Assembly (NCBI GenBank): GCA_031291795.1
Contig: JARLIJ010000362.1
Location: forward strand, 1-32,760
From: Acetobacteraceae bacterium
GTDB lineage: Bacteria > Pseudomonadota > Alphaproteobacteria > Acetobacterales > Acetobacteraceae
Reading direction: 5' to 3'
Length of the DNA stretch: 32,760 nucleotides
The position numbers and the translations under genes were made by a program. Every line of letters starts with the position of its first letter. The stretch's first letter is position 1. The notes under the pieces are model-generated. The model saw nothing but the letters and a program-made list of their open reading frames with translations. It had not been told where the DNA came from and made no database searches. Positions 16,523-22,714 of the stretch are shown one piece after another.

Positions 16523-16554
16523 GGCCTTCCCCCGGGTCATCGGCGGGGAAGGCC
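16523..16554. terminator. perfect 10-bp hairpin terminator
   Basis: GGCCTTCCCC (16523-16532) pairs with GGGGAAGGCC (16545-16554) with a 12-base loop. It lies between the convergent cyclase-family gene and the small membrane protein gene and could end both transcripts. Confidence 0.6.
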
Positions 16555-16599
16555 ACGGCGGCGCGTGGCGTTCGGGTGTACCGGCTGCGGGACGTTCGG

Positions 16600-16866
16600 C
16601 TAAATGCGGCGGCGCAGGAAGGCCTCCCACACGGCACCGCCAAACAGGAGAAGGCCGACGAGCATATAGCCTTCCGCCACGTGGTCGGACAGCAAGTCGG
16701 CAAAGCGAACGAACAGGAAGGAGGCCAGCGTCAGAAAGCAGACCAGCGCGAAGGCCATGTTCGGCCCTTCGGTGAAGCTTGCATGGTCCCGTGAGTGAGA
16801 CAGCAGGAGGAACAACAGGAACGCCACGCAGGTGGGAAGCGGTGCGAGTGAAACCACATAGGTCAT
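16600..16866 (-). CDS. small hypothetical membrane protein
   Basis: 88 aa with three hydrophobic stretches (about 5-23, 37-54 and 66-82) separated by short polar turns, ending in a basic LRRRI tail. I recognise no family. It is predicted to sit in the inner membrane with the C-terminus in the cytoplasm by the positive-inside rule. The start ATG overlaps the stop codon of a possible 41-codon reading frame (ATGA), which could couple their translation; no convincing ribosome site stands before it. M37 is a possible alternative start. Confidence 0.55.
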   Translation of the reverse strand: MTYVVSLAPLPTCVAFLLFLLLSHSRDHASFTEGPNMAFALVCFLTLASFLFVRFADLLSDHVAEGYMLVGLLLFGGAVWEAFLRRRI

Positions 16867-16988
16867 GGCCAGATAGAATATCCCACTGTGGTGACCGGAC
16901 CGTTAAGCTGCGTCGCGTCCGGGTTGTCTTCCATGGACGGCTTGATGCCGGCCTGGAACGGCTCTGCACGTCGCCGCGTTTCTACCAT
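16863..16988 (-). CDS. possible 41-aa ORF coupled to small membrane protein gene
   Basis: ATG 16988 to TGA 16863-16865, in the gap between the CoA transferase and the small membrane protein. The product would be polar (ends TVGYSIWP) with no membrane segment. Its TGA overlaps the next ATG by the ATGA pattern. No ribosome site is clear and no family is recognised, so this may be chance; it is listed because of the overlap only. Confidence 0.2.
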   Translation of the reverse strand: MVETRRRAEPFQAGIKPSMEDNPDATQLNGPVTTVGYSIWP

Positions 16989-17036
16989 ACGCGTGCATCG
17001 AGACGCTGCACAGCGGCCACGCCGGCGCGGTTGCCG

Positions 17037-18233
17037 TCACGCCACGCCGGTCTTGTGCAGACGGGCGAGGTCGTCCGCCTCGACCCCACACAAAGCGGCC
17101 AGCAGCGCGTCCGTGTGTTCGCCCAGCAGGGGCGGACGCGTGATCTCGGCAGGTGAATCGGAGAGTTTGATCGGACAGCCGACGGTCTGGTATGTGCCGC
17201 GCGTCGGGTACTCCACGTCCACGATCATGTCGCGCGCGTGCAGATGCGGGTCGGCCAGCACCTCGCCGGTGTCGAGGCAGGCGCCACACGGCACGCCAGC
17301 TGCGCCCAGGATGCGCATCGCCTCGTGCTTGCTGCGCTGGCGCGTCCAGGCCGCGACGATCGCGTTCAGTGCGGCGCGGTTCTCCCAGCGTGCCTCCGCC
17401 GAACCGAAGCGCGGGTCGTCCGCCAGGTTCGGCATCCCCATTGCCGCGATCAGGGGTTGCCACATCTGCGGTTGGGCGAAGATGTAGACATGATCGTTCG
17501 GCCCACCCGGCGCGCACGGGTAGGTCGTTCCGGGTACGGTGCGGCCCAACTGGTTGCCCGTGCGCGGCGGTGGGTGGCCGAAACGCTGGTGGTCGCGCAA
17601 GGAGACGCGGATCAGGTTGACCACCGCGTCCTGCATGGAGACTTCCACGTGCTGGCCTTTGCCGGTGGCGTGGCGCTGCTGCAGCGCGGCGAGGATGCCG
17701 ATCGCCATGTGCATGCCGGTGCCGGAATCGCCGATCGCGGGGAACACGTAGGTGGGCGGGTTCTCCGGAAAGCCGGTCACGGCCATGGCGCCGCCCATGG
17801 CCTGGGCGATCGGCTCGAAGCTTTTGAAGCCGCTATAGGGGCCGTAGGTGCCGAAGCCCTTGATGGTGGCGTAGACCAGCCGCGGGTTGATCTGCCTGAG
17901 CGTGTCGTAGCCGAGGCCCAGGCGGTCGAGCGCGCCGGGGCCGAAGTTTTCCAGCAGCACGTCGGACTGGGCGATGACCTGCTTGAACAGGGCTTTGCCC
18001 TCGTCGGTCTTCAGGTTGAGCGTGAGGCTTTGCTTGTTGGCGTTGAGGATCAGGAAGAACAGGCTGTCGCTGTCCGGCTTGTCGCGCATGTTGGTGCGGG
18101 CGACGTCGCCGCCTTGGGGTTCCTCCAGCTTGATCACTTCGGCGCCGAGGAAGCCCAGGATCTGGGCGCAGGCCGGGCCTGCCTGGTTGTGCGTCATGTC
18201 AATGACGCGGATGCCTTGAAGTGCCTGGCTCAT
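17037..18233 (-). CDS. CaiB/BaiF (type III) CoA transferase
   Basis: 398 aa, cytosolic. It transfers CoA between carboxylic acids. The N-terminal Rossmann part starts ALQGIRVIDMTHNQAGPACAQILGFLGAEVIKLEEP, and the catalytic Asp is D169 in PAIGDSGTGMH, the same residue number as in formyl-CoA transferase. LLENFGPGALDRLGLGYDTLRQINPRLVYATIKGFG (93-128) and the C-terminal GVPCGACLDTGEVLADPHLHARDMI are family landmarks. Closest by eye to the formyl-CoA/succinyl-CoA:acid group; the acid is unknown. ATG 18233 is the family-typical start, although the frame stays open further upstream through low-complexity Pro/Thr codons. A G-rich run lies just upstream. Confidence 0.9.
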   Translation of the reverse strand: MSQALQGIRVIDMTHNQAGPACAQILGFLGAEVIKLEEPQGGDVARTNMRDKPDSDSLFFLILNANKQSLTLNLKTDEGKALFKQVIAQSDVLLENFGPGALDRLGLGYDTLRQINPRLVYATIKGFGTYGPYSGFKSFEPIAQAMGGAMAVTGFPENPPTYVFPAIGDSGTGMHMAIGILAALQQRHATGKGQHVEVSMQDAVVNLIRVSLRDHQRFGHPPPRTGNQLGRTVPGTTYPCAPGGPNDHVYIFAQPQMWQPLIAAMGMPNLADDPRFGSAEARWENRAALNAIVAAWTRQRSKHEAMRILGAAGVPCGACLDTGEVLADPHLHARDMIVDVEYPTRGTYQTVGCPIKLSDSPAEITRPPLLGEHTDALLAALCGVEADDLARLHKTGVA

Positions 18234-18259
18234 GGTTGTGGTCTTCCCTCCCTTTGGTT

Positions 18260-18298
18260 GGGGAGAGTGTGGGGCTGTTGGGGTGGGGTGGGAAGGGG
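18260..18298 (+). other. potential G-quadruplex run upstream of CoA transferase
   Basis: Runs of G at 18260-18263, 18271-18274, 18280-18283, 18285-18288, 18290-18292 and 18295-18298, with loops of 7, 5, 1, 1 and 2 bases, on the plus strand. It lies 27 bp upstream of the minus-strand CoA transferase start, so the G-rich strand is the template strand for that gene. Confidence 0.5.
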
Positions 18299-18380
18299 TT
18301 GGCTTCGCGCGGCCTGTTGGCTGCGGGGATGGTCTCAATGATTCGGCAAGGTTTGGCTGGCAGGATCTTCTTGCAGAAGA

Positions 18381-18415
18381 AATGGAACCACAGATGCACG
18401 CGGATGCACACAGAT
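18381..18415 (+). repeat. left 35-bp inverted repeat of GxxExxY unit
   Basis: Begins AATGGAACCACAGATGCAC and continues with two further copies of a roughly 10-base unit (GCGGATGCAC, ACAGAT). Identical over 35 bp to the reverse complement of 18799-18833; the bases just outside differ. It contains the ATG of the enclosed gene at 18404. Confidence 0.92.
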
Positions 18416-18796
18416 GAGACCGTGCTGAACGGATTGTCCGAGCGAATCATCGGGTGCGCGATGACGGTGCTCAATTCGCTCGGGGCCGGATTTCTGGAGA
18501 AGGTCTATGAGAACGCCTTGGCGCACGAATTGCGCAAGGTCGGCCTGTCTGTATCGCAGCAACATGGCGTGGTCGTTACGTACGACGGGGTCGTCGTGGG
18601 TGCCTACGCGGTGGACCTGCTGGTCGAAGACAAGGTGCTCGTCGAGTTGAAGGCGGTGCGGGCGCTCGACGCTATCCATCGTGCCCAATGCCTGAACTAC
18701 CTGAAAGCGACCGGGCTCACGCTCTGTCTGCTGCTCAACTTCGGTAAACCACGCCTCGAAATCACGCGGCTAGTCCTGAGTCCCGGAGACATCTGA
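18404..18796 (+). CDS. GxxExxY family protein, PD-(D/E)XK nuclease-like
   Basis: 130 aa. The naming motif is G29-F-L-E32-K-V-Y35 in LGAGFLEKVYENALAHELRKVGL. A nuclease-like core follows: D71 in AVDLLVED, then E81 and K83 in VLVELKAV, the D-x9-E-x-K pattern of PD-(D/E)XK enzymes, and QCLNYLKATGL (96-106), which matches the conserved helix of that fold. The first residues MHTDE are encoded by the left inverted repeat; relatives often begin MNTD or similar (from memory), which suggests the repeat-start arrangement is general. Function is unknown; DNA cleavage connected with spread of its flanking repeats is one hypothesis. The frame is open far upstream, but the conserved part begins at about residue 11. 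Confidence 0.85.
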   Translation: MHTDETVLNGLSERIIGCAMTVLNSLGAGFLEKVYENALAHELRKVGLSVSQQHGVVVTYDGVVVGAYAVDLLVEDKVLVELKAVRALDAIHRAQCLNYLKATGLTLCLLLNFGKPRLEITRLVLSPGDI

Positions 18797-18798
18797 AT

Positions 18799-18833
18799 AT
18801 CTGTGTGCATCCGCGTGCATCTGTGGTTCCATT
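18799..18833 (-). repeat. right 35-bp inverted repeat of GxxExxY unit
   Basis: Exact reverse complement of 18381-18415, beginning two bases after the stop codon of the enclosed gene and ending GTGGTTCCATT. Between its end and the GT87-type gene (stop at 18957) lie 123 bp in which I see no gene. Confidence 0.92.
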
Positions 18834-18956
18834 GCTAAGTAATACCGAACGGTCAATACATTTGCCGGTTGGTGTCGCAACTATAATGTGGAGAAAGGAG
18901 GCTTGTACAGCCGCCGCATCCCACAGCCTTCTTTGATCGGCATATGTCGGTCAAGA

Positions 18957-20174
18957 CTACCTTGCGGTCGCCTGCATTCCACGGAGCAGTGCCGCACGCG
19001 TGATTGCGCTTCGCTCGATCCGCCATGCCAGGCACAGAGCGACGGCGAGCAGCAGGAAGCCGCCGATCGGATGCAGTCCGAGGTAGAAGCTCCATGTGAT
19101 GGCCAGCGCGGGCCACATCCACAGGCCCGCGAGGGCAGCGCGCTCCGGCCAGGCAAAGCCGGTCGAGAAGCCAGCCTGTGCCAGCACGGCAACCGCCAGC
19201 ATGGCCGGGGTCGCGTCGTACACGTAGCCAAACGGCGTCGCCAGCAGAGGAAGGACGCAGGTCAGCGCGTTGCGCCAGCGTCGATCCGCATGGGGAAGCG
19301 ACCAGGCGCGCACCACCAGCACGATGGCCACCAGAGCGGACAGGCTCTGCCCGATCGTGGCGAGGCGCCGATCGGCACCCCATCCCTGCAGCGTGACCCA
19401 CATGGTCGGCATCGCGTATTGCGGCGGAATGCCGTATTCGTGCAGCAGCTGAGCGGTCATGCGCGGCATGCTTTGCGTCACGAATCCAATCCAGGCCTGC
19501 GGGCCGAAGACCACAACGGTTGCTGCGATCATCGCCACGGATACCAGTGCCGCTGCGGCGAAGGCGCGCCGATACCCGCCGGCGGCAAACGCGAATGGCA
19601 GCAGAATGCCGAGCTGCGGCTTGATGATAAGCAGGCCGGCGCAGGCACCGGCGAGAATGGGACGCCGGTCGACGCACCAGATGGCCGCGATCAGCAAGCC
19701 GGCTGTCAGGGCGCCATTCTGGCCGTAGGTAAGAGAATAGAAGGCGGCCGGGCTGAGCAGCACGATCAATGCGACGCGCCTGTCTGCCACCGCCGATCGC
19801 AGGACCAGGCCCAGGAAAGCGAAGGTCGCACCAAGCCAGACGATGAAGGCGACCGGGAGCGGGAGCAGGCCGAACGGCAACAGGAGCAGGAGCATCGTCG
19901 GCGGATAGGACCACGTCGCGAATGCCTGCATCGAGCCGGGAGCGAGCTGGGTTGCCAGCCAGGCATTGAACGAATCCGGATCGAATACCCGATCGAGGCT
20001 GCCGATCCAGAACAGCCTGGCGCCGCCCCAGAAATACGCAAAATCGTGCAGCAGCTGGTCGCTTGGATACGAGAAGAATCCTGCACCGTGCTGGCGGATC
20101 GGGAGAAGGAAGAGGACGACGTCCAGCAGCAGGCAGCAACCCACCAGCAATGTTGCGATACCCCGATCGACCAC
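18957..20174 (-). CDS. GT87/DUF2029-family glycosyltransferase-like membrane protein
   Basis: 405 aa with ten or more transmembrane segments spread over its length. N-terminal periplasmic loop DFAYFWGGARLFWIGSLDRVFDPDSFNAWL follows the first helix, as in polyprenol-phosphate-dependent mannosyltransferases of the GT-C fold; SPAAFYSLTYGQNGALTAGLLIAAI (about 140-164) and LLIIKPQLGILLPFAFAAGG are typical of DUF2029/GT87. Members of that family add mannose or arabinose to lipids or proteins outside the membrane using lipid-linked sugar; the acceptor here is unknown. It starts with GTG at 20174; no better in-frame start is seen. It stands alone on the minus strand and is divergent from the next gene. 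Confidence 0.8.
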   Translation of the reverse strand: MVDRGIATLLVGCCLLLDVVLFLLPIRQHGAGFFSYPSDQLLHDFAYFWGGARLFWIGSLDRVFDPDSFNAWLATQLAPGSMQAFATWSYPPTMLLLLLPFGLLPLPVAFIVWLGATFAFLGLVLRSAVADRRVALIVLLSPAAFYSLTYGQNGALTAGLLIAAIWCVDRRPILAGACAGLLIIKPQLGILLPFAFAAGGYRRAFAAAALVSVAMIAATVVVFGPQAWIGFVTQSMPRMTAQLLHEYGIPPQYAMPTMWVTLQGWGADRRLATIGQSLSALVAIVLVVRAWSLPHADRRWRNALTCVLPLLATPFGYVYDATPAMLAVAVLAQAGFSTGFAWPERAALAGLWMWPALAITWSFYLGLHPIGGFLLLAVALCLAWRIERSAITRAALLRGMQATAR

Positions 20175-20366
20175 GCGAACGGCATTCGATCCTGTAACAA
20201 AACGATTTCCGCTGACGCCGAACAGCCGCTATCTCGGGCAGGTCTCCTTACAATGAGGTTTCCAGACTTGCGCGCGTGTCGCCGACATCGACAGTCCCGT
20301 GCCCGAGGCTGGCACGCATCCTCGCTTCGCGCCAGAATGCCCGCTCGGGAGCAAGAGGAGGAAGCA

Positions 20367-20999
20367 ATGGCCAAAGGTCTGCTGCTGGTGGCGTTCGATT
20401 CCACCAACGCCCAACAGGACGAATTCAACGACTGGTACGACCTGGAGCACGTCCCCGAACGCCGGCGCGTGCCCGGCTTCGGCACCTGCGAGCGCTGGGT
20501 CAGCGTCGCCAATCCGAACCATGCCGTCGCCAGCTACGAACTCGACAGCCCGGACGTGCTGCAGAGCGACGCCTACCGCGCGATCGCCGGTGACAACCTG
20601 TCGCCCTGGTCCAAGCGCATGACGTCGATCGCCAAGCGCCTGCTCCGTTTCGACGGTGAGCAGACCCTGCCGGGCGAGCAACCCGGACCGGCCGGCGCCG
20701 GCGGCCTGCTGGTCAACGCCATGAACGTCGACCCGGCACACGAAGCCGAGTTCAACGAGTGGTACGACCACGAGCACATCCCGCTGCTCTCGAAAGTCTC
20801 CGGCACGCTCTGTGCCCGCCGGTTCCGCGATCCGACGGGCACCCACCGCTACCTCGCGCTGTATCACCTGGCGACGGCTGAGGTGCCGACCACCGACGCC
20901 TGGAAGCAGGCCGCCGGCACGCCGTGGACCGAACGGCTCCGGCCGCATTTCCGCGACCATGTGCGGATTCTCACCCGGCGCTACGTGCGCGGCGCCTGA
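20367..20999 (+). CDS. tandem dimeric alpha/beta-barrel protein
   Basis: 210 aa, cytosolic, made of two related halves. Each half has the same motif: EFNDWYDLEHVP (19-30) and EFNEWYDHEHIP (128-139), preceded by a beta strand (GLLLVAFDST and GLLVNAMNVD). This F-N-x-W-Y-D-x-E-H-(I/V)-P pattern is characteristic of EthD/DUF4286-like ferredoxin-fold proteins, in which two barrels normally pair from separate subunits; here both may lie in one chain. Small monooxygenase-like or degradation-related roles are known for the fold, but the reaction here is unknown. ATG 20367 follows a very strong ribosome site (AGAGGAGGAAG). A 12-bp perfect hairpin follows the stop by 9 bp. Confidence 0.8.
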   Translation: MAKGLLLVAFDSTNAQQDEFNDWYDLEHVPERRRVPGFGTCERWVSVANPNHAVASYELDSPDVLQSDAYRAIAGDNLSPWSKRMTSIAKRLLRFDGEQTLPGEQPGPAGAGGLLVNAMNVDPAHEAEFNEWYDHEHIPLLSKVSGTLCARRFRDPTGTHRYLALYHLATAEVPTTDAWKQAAGTPWTERLRPHFRDHVRILTRRYVRGA

Positions 21000-21008
21000 C
21001 GCGACGAA

Positions 21009-21042
21009 TCTCGCAGGCGGCGCACCCGCTCCGCCTGCGAGA
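21009..21042 (+). terminator. 12-bp perfect hairpin terminator
   Basis: TCTCGCAGGCGG (21009-21020) pairs with CCGCCTGCGAGA (21031-21042) around a 10-base loop, just after the barrel-protein gene. No T-run. Confidence 0.6.
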
Positions 21043-21520
21043 CGAACCCCGCCGGCCCGACTGCCGCAAACCTCACCCGGTTTCCCTGCACGCAACCTGC
21101 CAGCCGGTGCGCAATCGCGCGGCCGAGCGAGTTCGGGGATGGCAGTTTCACCTGATTCCTGCGCCCGAAACCCATGCGGCGTGACACAAAAAGTGCCACG
21201 TTTTGTGTCCCGATCTGCCACAATACGGTGCCGGAATTTGACGCACTATGCAACGAAATGCCCGCCGGCCGGAAACACCGCTTGAAGCGCAACCGCCGGT
21301 ATGATCGGGACCCGCCGTAAACCTGCGGCGCCCCGCAACTGGCGCCCGGCAGACCGTGTCGCCAGCGATCATCACGGCCGGCGTCGGCGCGTCAATCGCC
21401 GTCCGTCTCCGGCGCCACGACGCGGCAGCCCCAGCCCTCTCGGCCGCGAACGCTTTCCCAGCGCCCTGGCGTTGCACCCGCGCGGGCGCCAGACTGCGAC
21501 CTCCGAGTCCCGAGGGTGTC
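21043..21520. other. gene-free stretch before DUF3142 gene
   Basis: About 480 bp with no convincing gene on either strand. The middle (about 21183-21290) is richer in A+T than its surroundings and contains GACACAAAA (21183-21191) and its exact complement TTTTGTGTC (21201-21209) around nine bases. This could be an operator, or a promoter region for the DUF3142 gene with a long leader. No tRNA-like or known riboswitch pattern was recognised. Confidence 0.5.
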
Positions 21521-22714
21521 ATGACCTGCCGCTGGCCGAAGTGGCTGCTCCTGCTCCTGTCCCTCTTTCCCCTGACTGCCTCCGCCCCGACCGCTCGGGG
21601 GCTGCCGCACGACGCCTATGTCTGGCAGCAGCATTGGACCCCCGCGCTCGCCGCCGCGGTGGACGGCGCGGGCGACCTGGTGCGGGCCTGGCGGGTGCTG
21701 GGCGCCCGCGCTGATCGGTCTGGAATCCTGCGCACGATCGAGCCGGACTGGGCAGCGCTGGCCGCGAGCGGCCGGCCGGTCGTGCTGGTCGTGCGCCTCG
21801 ACGGCCAGCTCGACCACTGGGACCAGGCCGCCCTGCGCGATGCGGTGCTCGCGCGGGTCCGTGCCGCGCCGCTGCCGCTCGCCGGGCTGGAGGTCGACCA
21901 TGACTGCCCGACCGCCCGGTTGGCGGACTATGCCGCGCTGCTGGCCGATCTGCGCACCGGTTTGCCCGCCGCGATGGCGCTCTCGATCACCGCGCTGCCC
22001 ACCTGGACCGGCTCCCCCGGTCTCCCGGCCGTGCTGCAGCCGCTGACCGAGATCGTGCTGCAGGTCCACGCCGTCCAGTCGCCCCGTGCCGGCCTGTTCG
22101 CCCCGGCCCAGGCGCGGCGCTGGATCGATGCATTCGACCGCCGTACGACGCGGCCCTTCCGTGTCGCCCTGCCGACCTATGGCACCCGCGTGAGCTGGGC
22201 CGATGACGGTCGCCTGCTGGCCGTGGAGAGTGAACGCCCCACCCTCGCCGGCGGCGGCAGTGCCAGCGAGCTGATCGCCGCTCCGCGGGACGTCGCGGCC
22301 CTGCTGCGCGACCTGCAGGCCGATCCGCCCGCGCATTTGGCCGGCATCGCCTGGTTCCGCCTGCCCACCACCGAGGACCGCCGAACCTGGAGCCTCGCAA
22401 CCTGGCGCGCGGTGGTGCAGGGCCGGACGCCGACCGCAGCCGCAACCCCGGAGGTCGTGGCGGGCGACCTGCCCGGCCTGCACCATGTGCTGCTCGCCAA
22501 CGATGGCGAGATAGACGTGACGCTGCCGGCCGCCGTGACGCTGCCCGCCGGCTGTGCGGTCGCCGACGGTGCCAACGCGTATGGGCTGGAACGGACGGCT
22601 GGCGGGCTCGTGCTGCAACGCCGGCAGGCCGGCTTGCTGCACGGCCATGCCCGCGAACTGATCGGCTGGATGCGCTGCGATGCCGCACCGGAGGGCCTGC
22701 ATGTCTCGCCGTAG
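21521..22714 (+). CDS. secreted DUF3142-domain protein
   Basis: 397 aa. Residues 1-22 are a signal peptide (CRWPKWLLLLLSLFPLTASA), so the protein is exported. The DUF3142 body starts at HDAYVWQQHWTPAL and contains the conserved GLEVDHDCPTARLADYAALLADLR, with acidic residues at the end of a strand as in TIM-barrel hydrolases, then LPTYGTRVSWADDGRLLAVESERP and AGIAWFRLPTTEDRRTW. A sugar-active role is plausible from the barrel-like pattern but unproven. ATG 21521 is chosen for the signal peptide, although the frame is open 165 bp further upstream. The next gene begins 14 bp before this one stops, so the two are co-translated and probably work together. Confidence 0.82.
   Translation: MTCRWPKWLLLLLSLFPLTASAPTARGLPHDAYVWQQHWTPALAAAVDGAGDLVRAWRVLGARADRSGILRTIEPDWAALAASGRPVVLVVRLDGQLDHWDQAALRDAVLARVRAAPLPLAGLEVDHDCPTARLADYAALLADLRTGLPAAMALSITALPTWTGSPGLPAVLQPLTEIVLQVHAVQSPRAGLFAPAQARRWIDAFDRRTTRPFRVALPTYGTRVSWADDGRLLAVESERPTLAGGGSASELIAAPRDVAALLRDLQADPPAHLAGIAWFRLPTTEDRRTWSLATWRAVVQGRTPTAAATPEVVAGDLPGLHHVLLANDGEIDVTLPAAVTLPAGCAVADGANAYGLERTAGGLVLQRRQAGLLHGHARELIGWMRCDAAPEGLHVSP

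Larger units (their letters stand above)
18381..18833 (+). mobile_element. 453-bp unit: GxxExxY gene inside perfect terminal inverted repeats
   Basis: Two perfect 35-bp inverted repeats (18381-18415 and 18799-18833) enclose one gene with almost no other sequence: the start codon lies inside the left repeat and the stop codon ends 2 bp before the right repeat. No classical transposase is present. No convincing target-site duplication is visible (AGAAGA at the left, GCTAAG at the right). The compact form suggests a minimal mobile or formerly mobile unit; mobility itself is inference. Confidence 0.6.

Noticed and set aside
20393-20402. GTTCGATTCC, a tRNA T-loop-like sequence
   Set aside because: It lies in codons 9-12 of the barrel-protein gene (AFDS) and no acceptor, D or anticodon arm can be built around it.
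21183-21199. TGGCACTTTTTG on the minus strand, a second sigma-54-like element
   Set aside because: The -12 GC is missing (GTGTC instead of TTGCA), and no minus-strand gene follows it.
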